Of a stretch of 64,000 nucleotides of DNA, positions 54,001-64,000 are shown piece by piece; position 1 is the first letter of the stretch; every line of letters begins with the position of its first letter. Position numbers and translations under genes: made by a program. The notes beneath the pieces were generated by a model. That model searched no databases. It was not told where the DNA came from and saw only the letters and a list, made by a program, of their open reading frames with translations. The stretch is taken from assembly GCA_035041965.1 (NCBI GenBank), contig JAPYMA010000170.1, positions 1 through 64,000 of the forward strand. Reading direction: 5' to 3'. Source of the stretch: Anisakis pegreffii. Lineage: Eukaryota; Nematoda; Chromadorea; Rhabditida; Anisakidae.

Positions 54001-57000
54001 GAGAGGAGTGAGGAGATAGTGAGAATATGGTTGATAAAATTAGCGATTTGCAATTTGTTTGGGGCTGTTTGCTAAAGAAATGAGAGGTTGAAGCTTCCGA
54101 AGGAGAAGAAAGCTATCAATTGGCATGATTAACTTTTGAGAGCGTCATAGTATCCGATCGCACTAATCCACTCGGAATAAAAGATTATTAGAATGTAGCA
54201 TTCAATGAATGCACTCTTGAATTGCTGTAAAAATCTATTTGATTGGATGGGAGGTTTACGAATCTGTCGTTGTGTTTTGATTTCGAAAGAAATCAGATAC
54301 AGTTTGACGTTTCGACTCAATTTTCATAGCACATACTGCTACACATTCTTCACTGATATTTCCATTAATTAAGTCCCATCTACCTGAAATGATATACTCA
54401 GGCCGAAAAATATAATCTTGGCGTTTGTTTGTGACTTTCTTTTACACAAAAATAATTTAGTGACTCTGTGCTTTAACAGATCAGCGAACAATCTATTTCG
54501 CAAGCTCAAGAGGCTTTTCGTTTCGTATTTATTGTGGTAGCAATCCCACAGTAAACACAATATAAAATCGGCGAAATTGAATTATCGATATCGAATCATA
54601 GTTGTTGATGTAATAAGTCTCAAAGTGCATAAATGAATGAAGTCTTCCAGACTTGTTTATAATTCTTCAAATGACTTGCATTATCGTTAAAATTGTCAGT
54701 GGTTGGTGACTGATGATGAAACAAAACAACTTTCATATATATTTACTAATTTTATGGAAAGAATTACGCTGAAGATGAAGTGATCTGTAGAGAGGAAAGG
54801 AAATGTAGATTATTAAAATTTAGCTGACGGAAACGAGCAGCTGCTTATGCCGAAAAACAGACAATACTACTGGACAGCTATATAATACCAACTAGGTATT
54901 CTGCTATCTCAGGAACCGAGAACCTCAGAAATTTTCACTTTCCTGAGAACTGAAAAAAACTTCCCGGAAATCTCAGCTTCCCCAGGATATTTTGAGATTC
55001 AGCAACCGAGAAAATTTCAGCACTTCAATGAGATGTCGCTTTTTACCTCAAAGTCTCGTCATCAAGGTGAGAACCAACTTTGAGATAATGCAGAAATGGA
55101 CTCCTTCAAGTACCATCAACAATAGCGATTCAATTACTCATGACAGGGATTGCGAAAGTACTCATCAAAAGTACTGCGAAACAAGAGCGTAGTAATAAAG
55201 CAATGTCAAGCAAAAATATATACAAACAGTTCCTATTATTTTTCCATTTTTGAAAAAAATGTTTATTATGCGATGAGCACGCTACTGAAAAAAGTAGCTC
55301 CATTAATCAATTATTCGCCATAAAATTTTTTCTGTTCCGCTAAAAATAATTCGCTATAGTTATTGTTACCGAAAATATAGGGAAAACTGTTTGCTAACCA
55401 GAAACGGTAGCGAAAATGTTTCGCTACAACGCTATTCATCAAAATTAATCTGCTAATCGTTACTTTCAAATTTTCCCCCAAAATGTGCAATTAAACCACT
55501 TATTTACATGCGGAAAAACCTCATTACGCTATTAAACAGTCGGAAGTTTTCATTGAATCATTCAACAGCAGATAATCGTTCCAACAATAAGCGCCAACCA
55601 ATAATAAAACAGGCTTCGAGAGTGAGAAAATATACAGACGACAGCAAAAAAAACTTTTTTTGCCAGTGCTGCGAGTTTCCGGAAAGTAACCTCGGGCACT
55701 GAAAATTGACGGACTTTTTCAAACTTTGTTTTCTCGGAAAAGTGGAAAAATTGGATCCGAAAGACTTCACGATCAATTTTTCGAGCATCTTTTAAAACAT
55801 ATACTTTCAGATTCAGAAATGCCCAATTCTTAATAATCCCGGAAGTAGGGCCGAGGTACTCCGAGTTCATGGATGCTTGGGGTTAATACTTTTAGGTGCC
55901 CTCAGGGGTCTAATACCAATCAACTCTATCCAATCCATAATCTCCACGTCCACTAGGTCAAATCATCATCAGGCTAGATGTTTACAGGCCAAATGTGCAG
56001 CCACGACAACCATCACTCATTTCAGTGTCGTTCTCAATTATTCTTATGAACAGCGATCAGAAAAAGTGCGTGATGATTGACATATCGTTAGTTTCTTACC
56101 AGTGATAATGATGAATTCAAACGGGTAAGGGAGCGGTTATCATTCAGGTATTCAAGCCGTATGGTTTTTACTAATGGCAAACAAAAAACATCATTTCTGT
56201 ACATTCAGGTGAATCGTGTTGAATTCCATTCGCAATGAGTGGCTTTATTCTCAAATTATTGCCTGAGCAGTTGTTTTTCTCACGATCTCAATCAGACAAT
56301 TCACTAACAACGTTCAAAAGGTAAGGTATGACGTGATAACGGCGGTTCTGGTCAAATATGACCGTTAGCTCTTAGTTCTTCATGGATATAGTGACCGCTG
56401 ACCGATGAAAATTTGCTTCAATTTGAATTGTAAAGCGTTAATAACATATTCAGTGTTTCGTGCTAGTGCAATGAAAGAGACATAAGAAGATTGCCGCCTT
56501 TTTGACTCGCATGATAAATACTTCATCTTATCATGATGAACTGATAATCCTTTTCATAAAAAACGACGACAATCATATTCGTATGTGCTATAAACGGCCT
56601 CAATATATATACGTACAATTGTGTGTCACGTACTCTAAATTATGAAAAGTGAATGATCTTCAGGAAACTAACCTTTTCTTACACAAACAGTGTAGGTTCC
56701 CTTATTTTCAAGGAGTTTTTTCAGAGCATTCTTGGTGAGAAGTAGGGTCTAAAAATGTTCTTTCTAGAACCATTGGAAAAAAAAGCTGAAAATGCTCTGA
56801 ACTAGTGCTCTTTTTTGCTCATAACATTGAACGCCGGGCGTTTCTTAGCAGAATTTGATGAAAGAATGCGAAAAAAGTGATGAATGAGATCACTGGATGT
56901 AAACATGCTAGATTGTTGCTCTGAATGATAAAATTGATATCTGATGATGGCTGATGCAACAAAAATTTTCTGTCACATTTACTGTTGATAATAAAGAAAA

Positions 57001-57076
57001 TGTCAGTAATATCTGACCATATTATAGCAGCGGTTAGCAACACTCAAGTTATCGCAACTGATTTTTTTTGGTTTAC
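54001..57076. other. no supported gene
   Basis: About 3 kb of AT-rich sequence with only short frames. A weak VTDDET-like string at about 54710 recalls the mariner TGDE motif, but 700 bp of unrelated sequence intervenes. No gene is called. Confidence 0.4.
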
Positions 57077-57775
57077 CATTAACGAACCATCCACTCGGAG
57101 TCAATTGCACGTCTATCCAATAATTATCAAGAATGATGCCGCGTTGCAGTTCTGTCATACAATTATTCATTAATCTAATGATGCTTCTTTGGGTGATTGA
57201 AAATATGAATCCTTATTCAATGATCGTGCTTTGTCGATAATATCGAATGAGTTGGTTCATTTGTACTCTTCTCTTAATACTACACAAATGATTAGCCTCA
57301 AGTACTTAGTAAGACTTTCTCCACAGTTGCTATCAGTCCACGTATCTAAAGTTCGATTTTGAAGTTGGTGTCAGAGGTATATGATCTCAACTGTGCTCAT
57401 TCAGCTACTACCAAAATGCGATCGTCATGATTCTATGTCCTTGATTGTTTTGATTATAAACTCTGGAAATAGGAATACTCTGGAAAAATTATGCTGGAGA
57501 CTTGTAAACTTTTTTTCATCCTCCTCCTTTGATGTACTTTCCCATTCGATCAACGGAACATTTCTCAAATAATGTGAAACTTTTGCTTACCATAACTTCT
57601 CACCACTGTTGGTTTAGCGTACAAATAACCAGATGATGTTTCCACAATACGTGGCAAAGGAGACCACAATTTTGTTCCAAAGTGGCAGTGATTTGATAAG
57701 GTTGATAAAGGGATCATTTGTGGATCTGACGTTTCAATTCTCAGTAATGACACATCACCGAATGTCTCGAGAGCA
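57077..57775 (-). CDS. two candidate exons of an unrecognised minus-strand gene
   Basis: The exon ending at 57591 (donor G/GTAAGC) reads LETFGDVSLLRIETSDPQ, then HFGTKLWSPLPRIVETSSGY and AKPTVVRSY. It joins at phase 1 to 57151-57077 (acceptor TATGACAG, donor G/GTAAAC), which reads ELQRGIILDNYWIDVQ and LTPSGWFVNG. Both have protein-like composition and good splice flanks. The 5' boundary of the first exon (near 57775 or further right) was not resolved, and the next exon is uncertain. It may belong to the same gene as 59173-60418. No family recognised. Confidence 0.38.
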
Positions 57776-58360
57776 TGATTACGAACGAGGGGTAAACAGC
57801 AGAAATTGTCGAAATTTTGTCTTTATTTGATAGTCATCATTCTAATATTTCTCGCCATATCCGAACCTCGTAGATGCTTTCAGAAAACGTAAACGTTCGG
57901 TTAAAAAAATTCATTCGTCAAGTTTTTGAATAATATTTGTACTGAGAAGCGAGGACCTGATTCCAATAGAGTCTGTCAACCGCTTTTTATTCGAATGGTA
58001 TGCAGTTTTTAGTAAAAATAGTCCTCAATCTTCTTTTGACTCATCAGCAATTCTTCACACCATCATTTGCGTTGAAACTGTCGACGGGTTATTGGAAGCG
58101 TTCGGTAAGTCATATGAGGCAAAGCGGAGACAAGTTTTGACGATTTTTTGATATGAGCTACTAACGTTCTTTGAGGTAGGATGTAATAATAGGAGCTTTT
58201 CGAATTACGGTTGGAAATTTGATCGCGTTTTGAGGTCTATTTTTTAGCGAAACCTACTATTACTAGTTGATGCGTTTCGTGGCATGTATAAAATTTTATT
58301 GCCAGTCAGAACCAATCGAGAAATCAGAATTAGAATGAAGCAAATTGTGGAAGTATTCAG

Positions 58361-58495
58361 ATCTTTCTCCTAAGATTAGATCGATCCCAACTGAGGAGTT
58401 GATTGAATCAAATATAAATGGAATCATCCAAAATTTCAGTACAATTATTCATTGGAGTCATTCCTCTCATTACTTGACCGTTTGGATACGGGAAG
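58361..58495 (+). other. candidate plus-strand exon, unrecognised
   Basis: Acceptor TATTCAG and donor G/GTTCGG flank an open segment reading LSPKIRSIPTEELIESN and SSHYLTVWIREG. It joins at phase 1 to an upstream segment ending at 58104 (ICVETVDGLLEAF, donor G/GTAAGT). The opposite strand is also open here, so strand is uncertain. Confidence 0.25.
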
Positions 58496-59172
58496 GTTCG
58501 GATTTGAGAAATAGACCACTCCAAAATACACTCCCGAATTATGCCGAACATTTGGATCAATAACCTTTTAAAGTGCAGATCATATCGTTATTATCACTCT
58601 TTGCAAGATTCTTCAACGGTTGCAATTGTGTTATGCTGTGTGGACAACCTGGAATCGTCAACTCTCTAATATTTTCTATGTGCAATTTTGATTCAGTGAC
58701 GATCAACTGATAAGTGAAGTGGAATGAGTTCGGTTATTTATCGAAGCATGTTTATGAAAGAAACAAATGACGAACATGCTTTTTCCCATTGCCAACGATA
58801 TTCGATGGTGTGTGGACATCGAATAGTGGAGTTGTGATTCAGTTTTGGTTCTAGGAAGATACGTAACATACGATATCTTGCATACATATGTTCACCGCAT
58901 TTACGGAGATCATTCTTATCGATTATACTCCATTCCGACCACAAACTGTTGCTGATGAGAACTGAAATCATTATCTCAACTAGTGATGGCTCGATTCCAG
59001 TTAAACTATTCTATTCCTATTCTATTCCAAGGAATAGAACAGAACAATTTTCAAGAAGGTGGTATAGAGACATCACTGATCTCGACTAGCGTTCATCGTA
59101 AATTTTTTGCCGTTTTTTTCTCTTATTGAACGAATATTTTGCTTCTCTTGCACTCTTCGCTCAGTAATCTAA

Positions 59173-60418
59173 TCAGAACGATGAATTTGTTTTGACGCAT
59201 TTTGTGTTTTTGCCGCAACGGAATGTTTCATGTATACACGTTAAATCAAGGAGCAAGCTGAATTTGTAACAATTCAGCATACCGAAACAATTCTTGTATT
59301 GTTCGCTTTCATTTGCTTCATTCTCTCCGTATTCTGACCAGCGTGCGACGATACCTATACGATCTCTCAACAGTTGTTTCAGATGCATTTTACTTGTTTG
59401 AACCACTTCCTTCAACATTTGTGGAGCCAGTAATCGTTGGATTGATCTTCTCAATTCAGAAATCATTTTGAAAAGCAATAGCTTTCTGGGTTGCGAGTTA
59501 TTTATAGCAGCAATGAGAGCTGCAAAAGGTTTAATATCTCGTTTAGAATAACCTGATATGAAAGCCGTTGTAATGATGCAATGGTGAAAAGTGGTGGGAG
59601 AACGTTGACGGTATTCAAGAAATGGAATGAATTTATGAGGATACAAAACGTTGCCACGAAAATTTTGAATAGAACGATGAGATATCGTGGTCGATGGGTC
59701 CACTGCCTTCGAAAATGATACAAGTCCACATCAACGACTTCCTCTTCTGGAATTCAAATCAGTTTTGGAGTGACTATTCACGGAATAATAATAACCAGTT
59801 GCGCCTAAGTGGTGAGAACTTTCGATCTCGATGCGAAATATGCTTGTGAACGAGTTATTCTTAAGAGGCACTTTGGAGTAAAGAATGACAGACAGTCAAT
59901 GAATCTCGAAAGTGCACACAGTCGTTGATTTTAGCGATTTTATAGAACTCATTCCGCATAATGTTCCACTATTTCAGTTGGACGGAAAAATATCTTCAGT
60001 ACCTAGCTGATTAGAGTGAGGAATGGAGTTGAAAATTTTAATTGACTGTTTTCGACTGATTAATTACCTTCCTCAGTTCGTAAACGCAGTAGACGCATTT
60101 TACGTTTTCTCTCCTCCTCTTCTGCCTGGAAGTGGATATAATTGCTGAATTTTTGATACGACTTACTTAATTAGTATTGAAGAACCCTAAGTTATTATCA
60201 TGTGTCCTTAGATCATCGGAAAGGCTAAAGCAACGAGTGCTTAGTTCACTGTGTAAAACTGAAGATCAGTTCGGATGAATTATTAATATGTGAATTTTTG
60301 CAAATGAATCGCAGTGTTTGAGAACTGACTCTCGCTTCTTCATCTTCCGCAATCGAAGTGCCTTCAGTACGCAACAACGCGGTATTCACTTCGGTTGCTT
60401 CTTCTGTCTCCGTACGAG
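59173..60418 (-). CDS. unrecognised minus-strand gene, three exons in phase
   Basis: Exons 60418-60330, 60125-60068 and 59702-59173 join with phases 1, 0, 1. Acceptors are AATTTCAG, CTTCCAG and AAGGCAG; donors are AGA/GTCAGT and G/GTAATT. The first reads TETEEATEVNTALLRTEG, an acidic stretch; the second is AEEEERKRKMRLLRLRTEE, a charged helix. The third is the longest open frame of the window outside the recognised genes (176 codons). It includes NVLYPHKFIPFLEYRQRS, KPFAALIAAINNSQPRKLL, and a basic helical segment with SELRRSIQRLLAPQMLKEV. It stops at 59173. A further 34-nt upstream exon (60870-60837, TTTCCAG acceptor and G/GTAAGA donor) would also fit in phase. No family recognised; function unknown. 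Confidence 0.42.
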
Positions 60419-60581
60419 CTGAAATTCCAAGCGACACTAGGTAAATACTTTGTCAAAATATTGGCAATGTCTAAACTGTTAATTTTGCTATATCGTTCAG
60501 TTCGATGTGGTTGGTATTCGCAAGAAACTTATTTCATTAATGCACAGATTGATTCATAAGGACTGATGAACTTAAATTTAG

Positions 60582-60905
60582 GTGATGGAGCATTGGAAGG
60601 ATATTTCAGTGAATCCAGACACTAATCTCCTTCACATCCCTTTTCTGTGCACATCAATTTCTAAGAGTGTGAATTGTTCTTATTTTGTAACTGGTGACCA
60701 GTTTGCAACTGATGGAGCATTTGTAACATTAGAAATTCATTTGAATCTAAAATTTTACTGCTCAATAGCTCAGTCGATCACAGTCAGAGTTAATCATGCC
60801 ATTCAAGATAACGAATCGAATGATGATATGTCTTACCAACAACCGAATCCAACAGAGTATCTTGTCGTTCCTGGAAAGAATAACAATGCGATTCTGCATC
60901 ACTAG
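60582..60905 (+). CDS. exon resembling TRAPPC11 (foie gras/gryzun junction), followed directly by a stop
   Basis: After a TTTAG acceptor, a 107-codon frame reads HWKDISVNPDTNLLHIPF, then VNCSYFVTGDQF, GAFVTLEIHLN, SITVRVNHAI and EYLVVPGKNN. The same order and spacing occur in human TRAPPC11: LWADRISLAGSNIFTIG, VQCKAKF, PVQFDIYL, KLCVSFNN, CLVPGKTRK. TRAPPC11 is a TRAPPIII subunit acting in ER-Golgi transport. The frame ends in TAG eight codons after PGK, where the family continues for several hundred residues, and no GT donor lies between. This may be a truncated copy or pseudogene. No exon for the first 500 or so residues was found upstream. The match is by eye and should be treated as tentative. 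Confidence 0.42.
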   Translation: MMEHWKDISVNPDTNLLHIPFLCTSISKSVNCSYFVTGDQFATDGAFVTLEIHLNLKFYCSIAQSITVRVNHAIQDNESNDDMSYQQPNPTEYLVVPGKNNNAILHH

Positions 60906-61651
60906 CAATTGTTGAATGTTGAAGTGAATAACTTAATGAATGATTAACACATCTAATAAAATCTAGACTGATAGTGGGTGTGAATTTCAGAATCTGACAA
61001 GATGAGTTCTATCACAGTTTAGTGAGAGTATAGTCAGAAACTTCTCCACTCTCCCGAAGATGCAGGGTATTCGTCAACATTCAACAGCTAGTTGTTCAGT
61101 CGAGGTGTTTTTTGTTAGTCCCGATTACCTCACCGTCAGTTGGCGAACTACTCCATTGGTTGAAATCAGCAATTTCAATGAGAAATTAAGAGGATATGAT
61201 AATTTTCAAACATCTCACACTGGCGGCCAGCAGTGAAGGATCCAGTAGTGTGTCTTCGGCAGCGAACGCTGAAATATGGTATCTGCATTGATGGTCAACA
61301 TGAGAGAACAGCTAATAAGCGATTATTGAATGGAATAAACTAGTTAAATTTAGGGTATTCATTGGAATCAATTGTATAGCAGTTTCTTTTTTGAATAGCA
61401 ATTATAAGTGTTGTCGAGCACTTTCGATAACACCTTCAATATGTACACCAACCGAAGCTACTGAATAAATACGCGATTCGAGAACAATTCGTCCGAAGGC
61501 TTTCTGATTGTCACATATCGATTCGTTAAAAAATGAGCGCTGTTTCATTTGGAATTGTCACCGTGAGCGGAAATGCAAACATGATTGTTCCTAATGAATT
61601 CATTTTGACCAGTTCAAGTTAATGAGTGAAATTCCGTTGAATTCACCACAG

Positions 61652-61866
61652 TAACGGTGGATTTGTTTCATATGTTGCGCTATGGAGAGTTTTCGAGAAA
61701 ATGCCGAGCAAAGATTGAATTCAATAAGAATTTTTGTCAGAATTCATGCGTACGTCGTTGTCGTCTGAACCTTGACTTGAAAGCACCTTTGATTGAAACA
61801 ACCATCGAGTCCAAACTAGCTGGATTCATCTTTATCACTCCTTTTCACCTTTCGGCTACTCAATGA
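61652..61866 (+). other. candidate plus-strand exon, possibly TRAPPC11 C-terminal beta-sandwich
   Basis: An acceptor (TTCACCACAG) opens a 71-codon frame with RYGEFSRKCRAKIEFNKN and RRCRLNLDLKAPL, ending at TGA. The first string aligns loosely with FGRVRESLPVKYHLQNK near the human TRAPPC11 C-terminus. The intervening middle of the protein is not found between 60905 and here. Weak evidence. Confidence 0.25.
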
Positions 61867-64000
61867 AGGATCTGAATACGAATGTGTTTGTCTCGTTCGA
61901 GGCATGAAAGAGGCAAACATAATGTATGGTCGAAATGTACTGTCGACCAATTGTTCTAAAAGTGTTACGATAAAAATTCAAATATACACCTTGTGAACGT
62001 CCGACTAATTAGAATATTTATTCATTCTAATAAGTGTTTCAAATGCACACCATATGCCGTTCTGCTTGATGTTTTTATTGTGTAGTTGTTGGCGAATCTC
62101 AAGCACATTTTAACGAACGCAAATCAAAACATTTCAACTGAAACCTATGATCGCGTCTCTTCCGCATATGAATATATAAAAGCACAGCGAGAAGACGAAA
62201 ACCTACATACCGCAAATAAATCAACCACCCACACGATCGAAGAGCAAACAATGCCGACTGTCTTTTTTCATTTTTGTTCCGCAACTAGTTGGAGATGTAA
62301 AGTTGGCAAAAATTAAGCATATAAGTGCTTTCCTTCCAATGCAATTCATTCGTCTATTATGGCGACTATTCTTCATAGACACATTGACAGTTGAATGGGA
62401 TCGTTTATTTGTGAATTTCAATTATGCTGTAATGCTGTCTCCATTTCTTGTTGGATTAATATGCGGCATCTGTCATAGCGTTCGAGAAGAAATTTCGAAA
62501 CTTTATTGTGTCACATACAAATACATTTTCAAATAAATCAAAACAAAAGTAATCACTTATAATACATAATAGAAGTCGTATTCTCTCTTATAATCAGCAC
62601 GACGCATTGTTCCCCAATAACACAATACAAAATGATTTATTTTTTAACATAACCAAGATCGAATCCTAACGACGAAGTCATCAACAGCATGTAGTACTTT
62701 TGCATGATACAAACAAACACCAACGATAATGGAATGTGACGAAGACGGCAAGAAAAGGAATAATCTCAGAAATAATGACTGTATAAGTCTATTATCAATA
62801 TGGATGATATGTTGAGAATGAAAGTTGAACGCACGAAAAATGGATTAACGGTATAAAATAAGTGAAATTTGGGGAATATCTCACAGAGAACTGAAGCAGA
62901 TTCAAGTCCAACTGCTGAAAATTTGAAGTGAATAATTACATCAGATAAGGACAGTTTCACATGGAACTGATAAGTTTTTCACTAGAACAAACTCAGGTAC
63001 TTATTGCCAAAACGTTCATCACTTACTAAAGGACCTACTCTAAAAGGAAACATGCCTTATGAAAACAACTGGAAGAACTAATGCGGGATTCTGTAACGAA
63101 TCAGTGCTTAACATTAAATAACAATAAATAATACTAAATAACATTAAATAACAATGAATAACATTAAATAGTGAATAATGCCGAAATTCAGAAAAACGTC
63201 AGATTTTTCTATCCGAAGCCTAAATCTGACACTACAAGGAAAATGAAATAATTGATACAAAAGAACAAAACATATCAAGAAATATAATACGTTCAAAAAT
63301 ACCTAAATTAAGCATTGAATCAAATCGCTTGATGGAATGACGATTTCAAGAGAGCTACACAGCCGATTCTTCAATTATGTCTTTTCTAGTATACCAACAA
63401 ATTTATTTCAATCACATACGGCATCCCGCAATAAATTCACTGAGTAATTGGTCAGTTCCCTATTTACAACAGAGGTATTCATTTTCTGAATAGGATTTTG
63501 AATAAAACCAATGTAAGAATGTAATAATATCAATAGAATGCGAATCGAAAAGAATATTACATTAGTTGAGCTAAAAATAACATCGTTAATTGGTACAGTT
63601 GCGTCAAAAAATGACCGAGAATAATAAAATCGAAAGGTGAGCAAAATATTCGGTGGAAATAAAACTTCGGTAGATGAACAAGGTTGATTATAAACTAAAA
63701 TTATCTACAATTTGTTTTATAACAAAGTTATAGAAGTTTGGAATTAAATGATTCAGAATGAATCTTAGTGCAATGATATCAGAATCAAAGAATCAATCAG
63801 TTCAGAATATCACTAAGAATTGTTGTTATTTGCACTGAGGAACGTTAATGAAGGATGTCGTTTTGATACCATACTTTCGCCTTGCCAGCAGAGAACACTG
63901 CCTGATGCAAGACATACAAATAACCTTGTACAACGTGACGCGAAACTCATGCTGCAATACGCGTTCGATAATTCTTTTGCACTCGGAACTGATTGATAAG
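61867..64000. other. AT-rich stretch without a recognised gene
   Basis: Open frames at 62086-62316 and 62303-62536 (plus) and their opposite-strand counterparts are all short and unassignable. The 62303 frame has one hydrophobic segment (YAVMLSPFLVGLICGI). From about 62540 onward the sequence is very AT-rich with no open frame longer than 80 codons. Confidence 0.4.
63111..63179. repeat. AT-rich minisatellite
   Basis: Imperfect tandem iterations of ATTAAATAACA / AATAAATAAT / ACTAAATAAC, about 10-11 bp per unit. Confidence 0.8.

Noticed and set aside
54700..54760. VTDDET string as the mariner catalytic TGDE motif
   Set aside because: It is 700 bp from the relic with unrelated sequence between and no further DDD-domain similarity.
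59502..59729. Hydrophobic minus-strand frame (VLFKIFVATFCILI) as the coding frame of the 59.2-59.7 kb exon
   Set aside because: It joins in phase through the acceptor at about 59746, but the overlapping frame is open for 176 codons with more even composition and also joins in phase through an acceptor at 59703.
61612..61651. A 40-bp intron linking a short 61.5 kb frame to the 61652 exon
   Set aside because: Phase fits, but introns in the recognised genes here are all longer than 80 bp, so a 40-bp intron is unlikely.

Overview
The window is eukaryotic and almost certainly from a nematode. It is AT-rich, and its genes are cut into short exons by GT-AG introns with T-rich acceptors (TTTCAG, TTTTAG). 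Two genes have a spliced-leader-like acceptor 13-19 nt before the start codon. A fold-back element carries repeated TTAGGC/GCCTAA hexamers, the nematode telomere word. The gene set (TUT1/USIP-1, ELP3, CMC1, a peptide-type GPCR) is conserved in animals. Introns of more than 11 kb suggest a large-genome, possibly parasitic, lineage; that is inference.

Layout. 1-3046: a nearly homogeneous 435-bp satellite array (seven monomers, open at the left edge), followed by a degenerate monomer. About 3.2-8.5 kb: no supported gene. 8.6-9.6 kb: a four-exon CMC1-type twin CX9C protein. 10.3-15.9 kb: a twelve-exon TUT1/USIP-1 (U6 snRNA terminal uridylyltransferase) gene. 17.2-46.5 kb: an eleven-exon ELP3 gene (catalytic subunit of Elongator). 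Its first eight exons lie within 4 kb; its last two introns are 11.7 and 11.5 kb. The last intron holds an antisense nested gene (41.9-44.4 kb), a patch of broken coding-like sequence and a fold-back element. 47.0-51.8 kb: a five-exon rhodopsin-family GPCR. 53.6-54.0 kb: a mariner transposase relic. 57-62 kb: a confusing region with candidate exons on both strands. One long plus-strand exon resembles TRAPPC11; a phase-consistent minus-strand exon chain is unrecognised. 62-64 kb: AT-rich sequence without a recognised gene.

The recognised genes all run on the plus strand. Their products act in mitochondrial COX assembly, U6 snRNA maturation, tRNA wobble-uridine modification and peptide signalling; no shared pathway is evident. 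Two enzymes act on RNA uridines (USIP-1 on U6, ELP3 on tRNA U34), which is probably coincidence. Coordinates of recognised genes come from splicing by hand. Frame closes exactly for CMC1 (161 aa), USIP-1 (700 aa), ELP3 (550 aa) and the GPCR (363 aa).
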